Source of the DNA: Saccharothrix sp. S26
Lineage (GTDB): Bacteria; Actinomycetota; Actinomycetes; Mycobacteriales; Pseudonocardiaceae
NCBI RefSeq assembly: GCF_021390395.1
Contig: NZ_JAJUWT010000010.1
Location: 186,001-250,000 of the forward strand
Direction: 5' to 3'
Length of the DNA: 64,000 nucleotides
In this document: positions 25,372 to 34,418 of the stretch, piece after piece
Position numbering within the stretch: position 1 is the stretch's first letter
How the letters are laid out: the number at the start of each line of letters is the position of its first letter
Program-made: the position numbers and the translations under genes
Notes under the pieces: model-generated
What the model was told of the DNA's origin: nothing
The model's input: only the letters and a program-made list of their open reading frames with translations
Database searches by the model: none

Positions 25372-26510
25372 TCCCGGTGATGAAGCCGTGGCTGGGCGCG
25401 GAGGAGGCCGAGGCCGCGTCCGCCGCCGTGCTGTCCGGCTGGGTCGCGCAGGGCCCGAAGGTCGCCGCGTTCGAGGACGCCTTCGGCCGCCGCGTCGCCG
25501 CGCTGCACGCCGTGGCCACGTCGTCGTGCACGACCGCGCTGCACGTCGCCCTGCACCTGCTCGACGTGGGTCCGGGTGACGAGGTCGTGGTGCCGTCGCT
25601 GTCGTTCATCGCCACCGCCAACGCGGTGCGCTACTGCGGCGCCACGCCGGTGTTCGCCGACGTGGAGCCGGAGACCGGCAACCTGTCCGCGGCGACCGTC
25701 GAGGCGGTGCTCACCGAGCGCACCCGCGCGGTGATCCTGGTGCACCAGGCCGGTGTGCCCGCCGACGTCGACGCGATCCGCGCCCTGACCGGCCCGCGCG
25801 GCGTCACGGTGGTGGAGGACGCCGCCTGCGCCGCCGGGTCGACCTACCGGGGTGTGCCGGTCGGCGCGGACGCCGAGCTGTCGGCGTGGTCGTTCCACCC
25901 GCGCAAGCTGATCACCACCGGTGAGGGCGGGATGCTCACCACGAACCGGGCCGACTGGGCGACCAGGGCCAGGCGGTTGCGCGAGCACGGGATGAGCGTG
26001 AGCGCCGCCGAGCGGCACAGCGGCGGCGGCGCGGTCGTGGAGAGCTACCTGGAGACCGCGTTCAACTACCGGATGACCGACATCCAGGCCGCCGTCGGCC
26101 TGGTGCAGTTGTCCAAACTGGACGCCATCGTGCGGCGGCGGCGGGAGCTGGCGGCGCGCTACCACGAGCTGCTCGCCGACGTGCCGGGGCTGCGCGCGGT
26201 GCGCGACCCGGAGCACGGCACGACGAACTACCAGTCGTTCTGGGTCATGCTGCCCGACGAGGTCGCGGTGTCGCGCAACGACGTCCTGGCCCGGCTCGCG
26301 GAGCGGGGGGTGTCGGCGCGGCGCGGGATCATGGCCGCGCACCTGGAACCGGCCTACGCCGGGCACCCGCGCGTCGACCTCCCGGTGACGGAGGCGATCA
26401 CCGCGAGGTCGTTGATCCTCCCGCTCTACCACGACCTCACGGCCGAGCAGCAGGACACCGTGGTGGAGGAGCTGAAGTCGGCGCTGCGCCTGCCGCTGCC
26501 GTCGCACTGA
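25368..26510 (+). CDS. DegT/DnrJ/EryC1/StrS sugar aminotransferase (1)
   Basis: 380 residues. PLP-dependent aminotransferase of nucleotide sugars: GDEVVVPSLSFIATANAV, VVEDAACAAGS, and the PLP lysine K180 in SFHPRKLITTGEGGML. It converts a keto sugar, probably made by the neighbouring dehydrogenase or epimerase, into an amino sugar. ATG 25368 overlaps the epimerase stop (ATGA). The last gene of the first unit; a 166-nt gap with a promoter-like pair follows. Confidence 0.93.
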   Translation: MIPVMKPWLGAEEAEAASAAVLSGWVAQGPKVAAFEDAFGRRVAALHAVATSSCTTALHVALHLLDVGPGDEVVVPSLSFIATANAVRYCGATPVFADVEPETGNLSAATVEAVLTERTRAVILVHQAGVPADVDAIRALTGPRGVTVVEDAACAAGSTYRGVPVGADAELSAWSFHPRKLITTGEGGMLTTNRADWATRARRLREHGMSVSAAERHSGGGAVVESYLETAFNYRMTDIQAAVGLVQLSKLDAIVRRRRELAARYHELLADVPGLRAVRDPEHGTTNYQSFWVMLPDEVAVSRNDVLARLAERGVSARRGIMAAHLEPAYAGHPRVDLPVTEAITARSLILPLYHDLTAEQQDTVVEELKSALRLPLPSH

Positions 26511-26563
26511 CGACCGCGGTTCGACACAGCCTGCGTTCGGCGGTACGGATCCTTCCGTTGTGG

Positions 26564-26590
26564 TGTAACGCGAAGCCGGCTTCCAACGAC
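26564..26590 (+). promoter_or_regulatory. Candidate ECF-like promoter of the secreted giant protein gene
   Basis: TGTAAC at 26564-26569, 17 nt, CGAC at 26587-26590. TGTAACGCGAAGCCG here matches TGTAACGCAAGCCG at 21403 except for one inserted G. It ends 86 nt before ATG 26677. Confidence 0.45.
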
Positions 26591-26676
26591 GATCGGAGCA
26601 ACAGGGCTCCGCTGGTCGATGCAGTGCGCACGCGATCACCACCCGTCACGACAGCTTGTGTTCGAAAGGTGAACCC

Positions 26677-29600
26677 ATGACCGCCGACCGGAAGCGGGCC
26701 AGACCCGTTCTCGCGGTGACCCTGCTGCGCCTGGCGGTGGTGCTCGCCCTCGTGGCGTCCACCATCGCGGTGGTCGGTCTGCTGCGCGCGCCCGAGGCGG
26801 CGGCCGCGCCGTGCGACGCGCCGGTGGTCAACAAGGTGGCGTGCGAGAACACCAAGGCGGGCACGCCCGACTGGCAGGTGCCCTACCGCGACGACGGCAT
26901 CCTCGGGTTCACCACCGACATCAGCGTCAACCCGGGCGGCCGGGTCGACTTCAAGATGCTCACCAGCGCGTCGTCCTACTACATCGACATCTACCGGCTC
27001 GGCTACTACGGCGGCGTCGGGGCGCGGTTCCAGGAGCGGATCACCCGCAACTCGTCGCAGAACCAGCCGCCGTGCCTGCGCGGCGAGGACGGCAGCGCGT
27101 TGATCGACTGCGGCAACTGGGCGGTGTCGCTGAGCTGGAACGTGCCGCCGACCGCGGTCTCCGGCCTGTACTACGCGCGCACGCACCGCAACGACACCGG
27201 CGCGGAGAACGAGATCGTCTTCGTCGTCCGCGACGACAGCAGCACCTCGAAGATCCTGTTCCAGACCTCCGACTCGACCTGGGTGGCCTACAACCGCTAC
27301 GGCGGCAACAGCCTCTACTTCGGCGACGGCCCCGGCCAGGGCGGGCAGGCGTACAAGGTCAGCTACAACCGCCCCTACACCGGCGGCGACGGCGACGACA
27401 ACTTCATCTTCAACGCCGAGTACCCGATGCTGCGCTTCCTGGAAGCCAACGGGTACGACGTGAGCTACACCACCGACGCCGACTCGGCCCGCCGCGGCCA
27501 CCTGATCCGCAACCACCAGGTGTTCATGGCCGTGGGGCACGACGAGTACTGGTCGAACGAGCAGCGCGCCAACGTCGAGGCGGCCCGGGAGGCGGGCGTG
27601 CACCTGGCGTTCCTCACCGGCAACGAGATCTTCTGGAAGACCCGGTGGGAGAAGAGCATCGACTCCTCCAGGACCGACTGGCGCACCGTCGCCTGCTACA
27701 AGGAGACCAAGGGCACCCAGAACGACGGCCTGAGCGACTGGACCGGCACCTGGCGCGACCCGCGCTACCCCGAGCAGGACGGCGGTCGGCCGGAGAACGC
27801 GCTGCTGGGCAACATCTTCACGGTCAACGGCCGCCGCGAGGACTCCCTCCAGGTCCCGGCCGCCTACGGCAAGATGCGGCTGTGGCGGCACACGTCGTTG
27901 CAGGGCATGGCCGCCGGCACCACGTACACGTTCCAGCCCGGCACGCTCGGCTACGAGTGGAACTCGGTGGAGGACAACGGCTTCCAACCTCCGGGCGTCG
28001 CCCAGTTGTCCCGCACCACGGTGAACATGCCCGAGGGCCCGTACGTGCTGCAGAACCACGGCGACCTCTACACCCCCGACACCAAGACCCACGCCATCAC
28101 CTACTACAAGCACCCGAGCGGGTCGCTGGTGTTCGGCGCGGGCACGGTCCAGTGGGCGTGGGGCGTGGACGACGAGCACGCCTTCCTCACCAACACGCCG
28201 ACCTCCGACGTGCGGATGAAGCAGGCCACGGTCAACTTCCTGGCCGACATGGGCGTGCAGGCGACCACGTTGCAGCCCGGCCTGGTGCAGGCCACCAAGA
28301 GCACCGACACCCAGGCGCCCACGGCCGCGTTCACCTCCGTGCCGCCGATCTCGACCGTGGGCGCGCCCTACACGTTCTCCGGCACGGTGACCGACGTCGG
28401 CGGCCAGGTCGGCGGCGTCGAGGTGTCCACCGACGGCGGCACGCGCTGGCACCCGGCGGTGTGGCAGGCCGGGCAGACGGCGTGGAGCTACACCTACACC
28501 CCGGGCAAGTCCGGCCCGGCGAGCCTGCGGGTGCGCGCGGTGGACGACTCGGCGAACCTGTCCACCCCCGTGGTGGCGACGCCCGGCGTGAACCCGCGCA
28601 CCTGCCCGTGCGGCCTGTGGACCAACGCCGACACCCCCGACGTGCCCGACAGCGGTGACGCCTCGCCGCTGGAGCTGGGCGTGAAGTGGCGCGCCAACAG
28701 CGACGGCTACGTGCGCGGGGTCCGGTTCTACAAGGGCCCGGGCAACACCGGCACGCACACCGGCACCCTGTGGGACCACAACGGCAACCAACTGGCCACC
28801 GGCACCTTCACCAACGAGACCGCGAGCGGTTGGCAGACGCTGACCTTCGCGATGCCGGTGCAGGTCACCGCGGGCGTCACCTACGTCGTGTCCTACTTCG
28901 CGCCCAACGGCCACTACTCCTACGACCTGGAGTACTTCCTCCAGCAGCCCCGCTACCTCGAACCGCTCACCGGCCTGAAGAACGGCGAGGACGGACCCAA
29001 CGGCCTGTTCCGGTTCGGCGGCCCCGGCTTCCCGACCCAGTCGCACTGGGGCAGCAACTACTGGGTGGACGTGGTGTGGGCGCCGGACCCCGGCCCCGAC
29101 CAGCGCGCGCCGTTGCAGGTGTCCACCACGCCGGTCCACGGCGAGGGCACGGTCGCGCTCACCCCGGTGATCTCCGCGACCTACGACGAGGCGGTCGCGC
29201 CCGGGTCCGCGCAGTTCACCGTGACCGGGCCGAACGGCGCGGTATCCGGGTCGACCGCGCTGTCCAACGAGAACAGGACGGTGACCTTCACGCCGAGCCA
29301 GGCGCTGACCCCGAACACCGGGTACGCGGTGGCGTTGCGCGTGTCGGACGCGGCGGGCAACCAGACGCCGCAGTCGACGTGGTCGTTCACCACCGGCGCG
29401 ACCAGGCCCGCCACCTGCCCGTGCACGATCTGGGACGACTTCGCCCGGCCCGCCGTGTACGCGGCGGGGGACACCACGCCGATCGAGGTCGGCACCAAGG
29501 TCCGCTTCAACGGCAAGGGCGAGGTGCTGGGCGTCCGGTTCTTCAAGGGCTCGGGCAACACCGGCACGCACACCGGCTCGCTGTGGTCGTCCACCGGTCT

Positions 29601-31518
29601 GCTCCTGGCCACGGGCACGTTCACCAACGAGACCGCGAGCGGTTGGCAGAAGCTGACGTTCGCCTCGCCGGTCGTCGTGCAGGCGAACACCACCTACGTC
29701 GTGTCCTACTACGCGCCGAACGGCCGCTACTCGGTCAGCGCCGGCTACTTCACCGGGCAGGGCGCGAGCTACGCGGGCCTGCGCGCGCTGGCCGACGGCG
29801 TCGACGGACCCAACGGCGTGTACCGCTACGGCAGCGGCGGCGGGTTCACCACCGCGTCGTACAACGGGACCAACTACTGGGTCGACGTCATCTACCGCAA
29901 CGGCCTCAACGGCGACTCCACGGCGCCGACGCTGACCAACCGCACCCCGGCCCCGGACGCGACCGACGTGCCGTCCACCACCCCGGTGACGGTGACGTTC
30001 AGCGAGCCGGTCGACCCGGCCAGCGCGCAGATCTGGCTGACCGACCGGCGCGGCGCGCAGCTCGCCGGCTCGGTGTCGCTGTCGGGCGACCAGCGGACCG
30101 TCACCTGGACGCCGTCGGGCAAGCTCATGCCGCTGACCCGGTACACGGCCAACGTGCTGATCGCCGACGTCAACGGCAACCCGATGCCCAACCCGGTGAC
30201 GTGGTCGTTCACCACCGGCCTCGCGGTGATCTGCCCGTGCACGCTGTTCAGCGGGGCGACCGTGCCCACGGTCACCTCGTCGGACGACGGCGGCGCCTAC
30301 GAGCTGGGCGTCCGGTTCACCCCCACCGCGGGTGGGCGGATCACCGGCGTGAAGTTCTACAAGGGCTCGGGCAACACCGGCACGCACACCGGCACGTTGT
30401 GGTCGCCCAGCGGTCAGCGGATGGCCACGGGCACGTTCACCGGCGAGACCGCGAGCGGCTGGCAGACGCTGACCTTCGCCTCACCGGTGCTGGTGGCGGC
30501 GGGCCAGACCTACACCGCCTCCTACACCACGACCAGCGGCCACTACGCCGTGGACGCCGGGTACTTCGACAACTACGCGGTGTCCAGCGGTCCGCTCAGC
30601 GCGCCGTCGGGCCTGGACGGCGGCAACGGCGTCTACCGCGCCGGCTCGGGCTACCCGACGAACTCCTACGCGGGCGGCAACTACTGGGTCGACGTGGTCT
30701 TCCTGCCCAACGACGACACCGTGCCGCCGGTCGTCAACGGGCGCACGCCGCTGGACGGTGCCGGCGAGGTGTCCCGCACGTCGCCGCTGACCGTGGCGTT
30801 CGACGAGCCGGTCGACCTCAGCACGGCCCAGTTCGCGCTGGCCGACTCCGGTGGCGCGAAGATCGCGGGCACGCTGTCGCTGTCGGCCAACCAGCAGCAG
30901 GTGACCTGGACGCCGGCCGCACCGCTGGGTGGTGGCATGACCTACACCGCGAGCCTGCGCATCGCCGACGTCTACGGCAACCTGATGACCGCGCCCACCA
31001 CCTGGTCGTTCACCACGACCACCGAGGGCGACTGCCCGTGCTCGCTGTTCAGCGCGGCGACCGTGCCCACCGTGGCGGCGGCCGACGACACCGGCTCCTA
31101 CGAGCTGGGCGTGCGGTTCGTGCCGTCGGTGAGCGGGTCGGTCACCGGGGTGAAGTTCTACAAGGGCTCGGGCAACACCGGCACGCACACCGGCACGTTG
31201 TGGGACGCGGAGGGCAACCCGCTGGCCACCGGCACGTTCACCAACGAGACCGCCACCGGCTGGCAGACGCTCACGTTCGCCTCGCCGGTGACCGTCACCG
31301 CCGGGACGAGCTACGTGGCCTCCTACACCGCGCCGAACGGTCGGTACTCCGTCGACACCGGGTACTTCATGGGCAACGCCGTGACCAGCCCACCGCTGAG
31401 CGCGCCGGCCACCGCCGAGGGCAGCCGCAACGGCGTCTTCCGCTCCGGTCCCGGGTTCCCGGACTCGTCCTACGCGGGCAGCAACTACTGGGTCGACGTC
31501 GTGTTCACCACCGGATGA
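26677..31518 (+). CDS. Secreted N,N-dimethylformamidase-beta-like protein with four DUF4082 and Ig-like repeats
   Basis: 1613 residues with an N-terminal export helix (about 15-45). Residues about 50-530 match the large-subunit fold of N,N-dimethylformamidase (IDIYRLGYYGGVGAR, GHDEYWSNEQR, WGVDDEHAF). Next is an Ig-like domain (about 545-635), then four DUF4082 domains beginning with CPC at residues 643, 914, 1186 and 1453, each with FYKGSGNTGTHTG-like and NYWVDV motifs, separated by three Big_5-type Ig domains with TWSFTTG ends. The repeat period is about 270 residues. It is probably a surface or matrix protein that binds or modifies the polymer; catalysis is not proven. GAAAGGTGA precedes ATG 26677. 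Confidence 0.88.
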   Translation: MTADRKRARPVLAVTLLRLAVVLALVASTIAVVGLLRAPEAAAAPCDAPVVNKVACENTKAGTPDWQVPYRDDGILGFTTDISVNPGGRVDFKMLTSASSYYIDIYRLGYYGGVGARFQERITRNSSQNQPPCLRGEDGSALIDCGNWAVSLSWNVPPTAVSGLYYARTHRNDTGAENEIVFVVRDDSSTSKILFQTSDSTWVAYNRYGGNSLYFGDGPGQGGQAYKVSYNRPYTGGDGDDNFIFNAEYPMLRFLEANGYDVSYTTDADSARRGHLIRNHQVFMAVGHDEYWSNEQRANVEAAREAGVHLAFLTGNEIFWKTRWEKSIDSSRTDWRTVACYKETKGTQNDGLSDWTGTWRDPRYPEQDGGRPENALLGNIFTVNGRREDSLQVPAAYGKMRLWRHTSLQGMAAGTTYTFQPGTLGYEWNSVEDNGFQPPGVAQLSRTTVNMPEGPYVLQNHGDLYTPDTKTHAITYYKHPSGSLVFGAGTVQWAWGVDDEHAFLTNTPTSDVRMKQATVNFLADMGVQATTLQPGLVQATKSTDTQAPTAAFTSVPPISTVGAPYTFSGTVTDVGGQVGGVEVSTDGGTRWHPAVWQAGQTAWSYTYTPGKSGPASLRVRAVDDSANLSTPVVATPGVNPRTCPCGLWTNADTPDVPDSGDASPLELGVKWRANSDGYVRGVRFYKGPGNTGTHTGTLWDHNGNQLATGTFTNETASGWQTLTFAMPVQVTAGVTYVVSYFAPNGHYSYDLEYFLQQPRYLEPLTGLKNGEDGPNGLFRFGGPGFPTQSHWGSNYWVDVVWAPDPGPDQRAPLQVSTTPVHGEGTVALTPVISATYDEAVAPGSAQFTVTGPNGAVSGSTALSNENRTVTFTPSQALTPNTGYAVALRVSDAAGNQTPQSTWSFTTGATRPATCPCTIWDDFARPAVYAAGDTTPIEVGTKVRFNGKGEVLGVRFFKGSGNTGTHTGSLWSSTGLLLATGTFTNETASGWQKLTFASPVVVQANTTYVVSYYAPNGRYSVSAGYFTGQGASYAGLRALADGVDGPNGVYRYGSGGGFTTASYNGTNYWVDVIYRNGLNGDSTAPTLTNRTPAPDATDVPSTTPVTVTFSEPVDPASAQIWLTDRRGAQLAGSVSLSGDQRTVTWTPSGKLMPLTRYTANVLIADVNGNPMPNPVTWSFTTGLAVICPCTLFSGATVPTVTSSDDGGAYELGVRFTPTAGGRITGVKFYKGSGNTGTHTGTLWSPSGQRMATGTFTGETASGWQTLTFASPVLVAAGQTYTASYTTTSGHYAVDAGYFDNYAVSSGPLSAPSGLDGGNGVYRAGSGYPTNSYAGGNYWVDVVFLPNDDTVPPVVNGRTPLDGAGEVSRTSPLTVAFDEPVDLSTAQFALADSGGAKIAGTLSLSANQQQVTWTPAAPLGGGMTYTASLRIADVYGNLMTAPTTWSFTTTTEGDCPCSLFSAATVPTVAAADDTGSYELGVRFVPSVSGSVTGVKFYKGSGNTGTHTGTLWDAEGNPLATGTFTNETATGWQTLTFASPVTVTAGTSYVASYTAPNGRYSVDTGYFMGNAVTSPPLSAPATAEGSRNGVFRSGPGFPDSSYAGSNYWVDVVFTTG

Positions 31519-32168
31519 GCGCGGCCCGGCCACTGCTGCTGGTGGGTGGCGGCGGGTTGGCCCGCGAAGTCCTCGCGGCCGTCCGCCTCCTGCCGCACCT
31601 GTGGCGTCCCGTGGGCGCGCTGGACGACGACTCGGCACGGCACGGTGCGGACCTCGACGGCCTGCCCGTGCTGGGCGGGACGGAGTTGGCGGGCTCGACG
31701 GACGCGGCGGTCGTGGTGTGCGTGGCCAACGCGCACCGGCCGCTGGGCAGGCTGAACCTGGTCGCCCGGCTGGGGTTGACGCCGGACCGGTGGGCGACCG
31801 TGGTGCACCCGGCGGCCTCGGTGGCCGTCGGCGCGGAGGTGGGGCCGGGCACGGTCCTGCTGGCCGGTGCGGTGGTGACCGCGCCGTTGCGCTTGGGGGC
31901 GCACGTCGTGGCGATGCCGCACGTGCTGATCACGCACGACGACGAGGTCGGCGACGGCGTCACGTTCGCCGGCCGGGCGTCGCTGGGCGGGTCGGTGCGG
32001 GTGGGTGAGGGCGCGTACCTCGGGCAGGGCAGCTCGGTCCGGGAGGGCGTGTCGATCGGGGCGGGTGCGGTGGTGGGCATGGGTTCGGTCGTGCTCGCCG
32101 ACGTCCCCGCGGGTGAGGTCTGGGCGGGCAACCCCGCCCGGAGACTGCGAGAGGGGAGCGGTTCGTGA
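31515..32168 (+). CDS. Sugar O/N-acyltransferase, NeuD/PglD-like
   Basis: 217 residues. The N-terminal PglD-type domain starts LLLVGGGGLAREVLAAV and the C-terminal half is a left-handed beta-helix with hexapeptide repeats (VVHPAASVAVGAEVGPGTVL, GVSIGAGAVVGMGSVVLADV). Enzymes of this type acetylate amino groups of nucleotide sugars such as UDP-4-amino sugars. ATG 31515 overlaps the preceding stop and GTG 32165 of the next gene overlaps its stop, so it is coupled with a DegT aminotransferase. Confidence 0.9.
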   Translation: MSAARPLLLVGGGGLAREVLAAVRLLPHLWRPVGALDDDSARHGADLDGLPVLGGTELAGSTDAAVVVCVANAHRPLGRLNLVARLGLTPDRWATVVHPAASVAVGAEVGPGTVLLAGAVVTAPLRLGAHVVAMPHVLITHDDEVGDGVTFAGRASLGGSVRVGEGAYLGQGSSVREGVSIGAGAVVGMGSVVLADVPAGEVWAGNPARRLREGSGS

Positions 32169-33259
32169 TCGACATCCCGCTGGTGGACCTTCGTGCCCAG
32201 CACGAGCAGGTGGCCGACGAGGTGGCCGACGGCTGGGCGGAGGTGCTCAAGAACACCGCGTTCGTCGGCGGTCGCCAGGTCGGCGAGTTCGAGGCGGAGT
32301 TCGCCGCCTACCAGGAGGTGCCGCACTGCGTCGCGGTCGGCAACGGCACGGATGCCATCGAGCTGGCGCTGCGCGCGTTGGACGTCGGTCCGGGCGACGA
32401 GTGCGTGCTGCCGGCCAACACGTTCATCGCCACGGCCGGCGCGGTGGCGCGGACCGGCGCGACGCCCGTGCTGGTCGACTGCGTGGCCGAGACCGGGTTG
32501 ATCGACGTGTCCCTGGTCGCGGAGGCCGTGACGCCGCGGACCAAGGCGTTGCTGCCGGTGCACCTGTACGGGCAGGCCGCGCCGGTGGAGGAGCTGCGGT
32601 CGTTCGGTGTGCCGATCGTGGAGGACGCGGCGCAGGCGCAGGGCGCGCGGCGGCACGGCGTGCCGGTCGGCGGGCTCGGCGACCTCGCGGCGACCAGCTT
32701 CTACCCGGGCAAGAACCTCGGCGCGTACGGCGACGGCGGCGCGGTGCTGACCACGTCCGCGGAGCTGGCCTCCGCCGTGCGGTTGCTGCGCGAGCACGGG
32801 TCGCCGCGCAAGTACGAGCACTCCGTGGTCGGCTTCAACAGCCGGTTGGACACGCTTCAGGCCGTGGTGCTGTCGGCGAAGCTGCGGCGGCTGGAGGGGT
32901 GGAACGAGCTGCGCCGCGCGGCGGCCGACCGCTACTCGGCGCTGCTGGCCGACGTGCCGGGCGTGACGCTGCCGGTGGTGCTGGAGGGCAACCTGCCCGT
33001 GTGGCACTTGTACGTCGTGCGCGTGCCGGCACGTGACCGCGTGCTGGCGTCGTTGCACGAGGCCGGGATCGGCGCGGGCATCCACTACCCGACGCCGGTG
33101 CACCTGACGGGCGCGTACGCGCACCTCGGCCACGCACCCGGTGACTTCCCGGTCGCCGAGGCGGTGGCGGGGGAGATCGTGTCGCTGCCGCTGTTCCCGG
33201 AGATCACGGTGGCGCAGCAGGAGCGGGTCGTGGCGGCCCTGGCGGAGGCCGTGCGATGA
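32165..33259 (+). CDS. DegT/DnrJ/EryC1/StrS sugar aminotransferase (2)
   Basis: 364 residues. It has NGTDAIELALRAL (60-72), CVLPANTFIATAGAV, VEDAAQAQGA and the PLP lysine K183 in SFYPGKNLGAYGDGGA, the FdtB/WbpE-like signature of 3-aminotransferases. GTG start with a GTGA overlap on the acyltransferase gene; its own stop overlaps the WbpD-like gene as ATGA. Together with the oxidoreductase at 23288 and the acetyltransferase at 33256 it would complete a WbpB-WbpE-WbpD type route to a 3-acetamido sugar. The substrate is inferred. Confidence 0.93.
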   Translation: MIDIPLVDLRAQHEQVADEVADGWAEVLKNTAFVGGRQVGEFEAEFAAYQEVPHCVAVGNGTDAIELALRALDVGPGDECVLPANTFIATAGAVARTGATPVLVDCVAETGLIDVSLVAEAVTPRTKALLPVHLYGQAAPVEELRSFGVPIVEDAAQAQGARRHGVPVGGLGDLAATSFYPGKNLGAYGDGGAVLTTSAELASAVRLLREHGSPRKYEHSVVGFNSRLDTLQAVVLSAKLRRLEGWNELRRAAADRYSALLADVPGVTLPVVLEGNLPVWHLYVVRVPARDRVLASLHEAGIGAGIHYPTPVHLTGAYAHLGHAPGDFPVAEAVAGEIVSLPLFPEITVAQQERVVAALAEAVR

Positions 33260-33819
33260 GCGACGTCTTCGTCCACCCCAAAGGTTTGTGCGAGAGCACC
33301 GACGTGGGCCCCGGGACGCGCGTGTGGGCGTTCGCGCACGTGCTGCCGGGCGCGCGGGTCGGCCGGGACTGCAACATCTGCGACGGTGCCTTCGTGGAGA
33401 GCCGCGCGGTGCTGGGCGACCGGGTGACGGTGAAGAACGGCACGCTGGTGTTCGACGGCGTGGTGTGCGAGGACGAGGTGTTCCTGGGCCCGAACGTGCT
33501 GTTCACCAACGACCTGCGGCCGCGGGCGGCGATCAAGCGCACGGGTGACGCCCTGCTGTCCACCGTCGTGCGCCGTGGGGCGACCCTGGGTGCGGGCACC
33601 GTGGTGGTGTGCGGCGTGGAGATCGGTGAACACGCCTTCGCCGCCGCCGGCTCCGTGATCACCAAGGACGTCCCGGCCCACGCGTTCATCGCGGGCAACC
33701 CGGCCACCCACAAGGGCTGGGTCTGCACGTGCGGCCAACGCCTGGACGCGGGCCTGGTCTGCCCCGACTGCCACACCCGCTACACCGAAACCGACAAGGG
33801 CCTGACCCCAACCCCCTAA
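33256..33819 (+). CDS. WbpD-like UDP-amino-sugar N-acetyltransferase
   Basis: 187 residues, mostly left-handed beta-helix: VHPKGLCESTDVGPGTRVWAF near the start, FLGPNVLFTNDLRPRA, and GAGTVVVCGVEIGEHAFAAAG. This matches WbpD/WlbB, which acetylate the 3-amino group of UDP-2-acetamido-3-amino sugars. The C-terminus carries CTC, then CPDC, a small rubredoxin-like cysteine knuckle seen in many relatives. It ends the run 26677-33819. A tandem repeat block follows after 5 nt. Confidence 0.9.
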   Translation: MSDVFVHPKGLCESTDVGPGTRVWAFAHVLPGARVGRDCNICDGAFVESRAVLGDRVTVKNGTLVFDGVVCEDEVFLGPNVLFTNDLRPRAAIKRTGDALLSTVVRRGATLGAGTVVVCGVEIGEHAFAAAGSVITKDVPAHAFIAGNPATHKGWVCTCGQRLDAGLVCPDCHTRYTETDKGLTPTP

Positions 33820-33824
33820 CCCGC

Positions 33825-33930
33825 GTGTCCTACGTTCAGAACGCGTGTGTCGTACCTTCAGAACGCGTGTGTCCTACGTTCAGAACGCGTGTGTCCTACG
33901 TTCAGGACCCCCGAATTCAACGCTCAGAAC
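33825..33930 (+). repeat. Dispersed repeat, copy 1 (four tandem 22-bp units plus core)
   Basis: Units start at 33825, 33847, 33869 and 33891 with consensus GTGTCCTACGTTCAGAACGC; the last runs into CCCCCGAATTCAACGCTC, a core shared with copies at 50776 and 57438. No open frame of its own is credible. It lies between two plus-strand genes. Confidence 0.88.
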
Positions 33931-33968
33931 GTGCGACCTGCGCGTTCACGCCCCTGGGAGCCCGATCC

Positions 33969-34409
33969 GTGGACCGGTGGACGGCGGAGGCCGAGCAGGC
34001 ACTGCGGACGGCCGGGTGGCACCCCGGTCGACAGGTCGACACCACGCTGTGGCAGGTCTGGTTCGAACCCGACGGCCTGCCCATGCACTGGGCCGCCCAA
34101 CGGTTCCTCGGCGAGTTCGGCGGCCTGGTGTTCGACATCAGCGGACCGGGGATCACCCGGGCCAAGGAGCCGTTCGAGCTCGACCCGATGCTGTGCGACG
34201 GGGAGGACGACCGGTTCGTGGAGTGGGGCGCGGACATCGGCCGGTCGCTGTTCCCGATCGGCGAACTCGACCACGGCCGGTTCTCGCTGGGCATCGACGA
34301 GGACGGCTTCCTCTACCTGGTGTCCGACTTCCTGAGAAAGTTCGGCGCGGGCGAGAGCGGGATGGAGGACCTGCTCCTCGGCGTCATGGGCGAGGAGATC
34401 GACGGCTGA
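33969..34409 (+). CDS. SUKH-3 family immunity-type protein
   Basis: 146 residues matching the SUKH-3 fold: a GWHPGRQVDTTLW start, then FLGEFGGLVFDISGPG, the family core, and LFPIGELDHGRFSLGIDEDG before the C-terminal helix. SUKH proteins commonly neutralise contact-dependent or polymorphic toxins. No toxin or secretion gene lies nearby, so it is an orphan here. GTG 33969 is the only start that begins just before the domain. It is convergent with the polymerase gene, 9 nt apart. Confidence 0.82.
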   Translation: MDRWTAEAEQALRTAGWHPGRQVDTTLWQVWFEPDGLPMHWAAQRFLGEFGGLVFDISGPGITRAKEPFELDPMLCDGEDDRFVEWGADIGRSLFPIGELDHGRFSLGIDEDGFLYLVSDFLRKFGAGESGMEDLLLGVMGEEIDG

Positions 34410-34418
34410 CCCGCGCCC

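Noticed and set aside
26437..30387. A 1316-residue open frame on the minus strand, opposite the secreted giant protein.
   Set aside because: It is an antisense shadow of a strongly repetitive gene with biased third positions; it has no domains and an Arg/Val/His-rich composition.
33825..33912. Four 22-bp tandem units look like a short CRISPR array.
   Set aside because: The units are directly adjacent with no spacers and there are no cas genes in the window.
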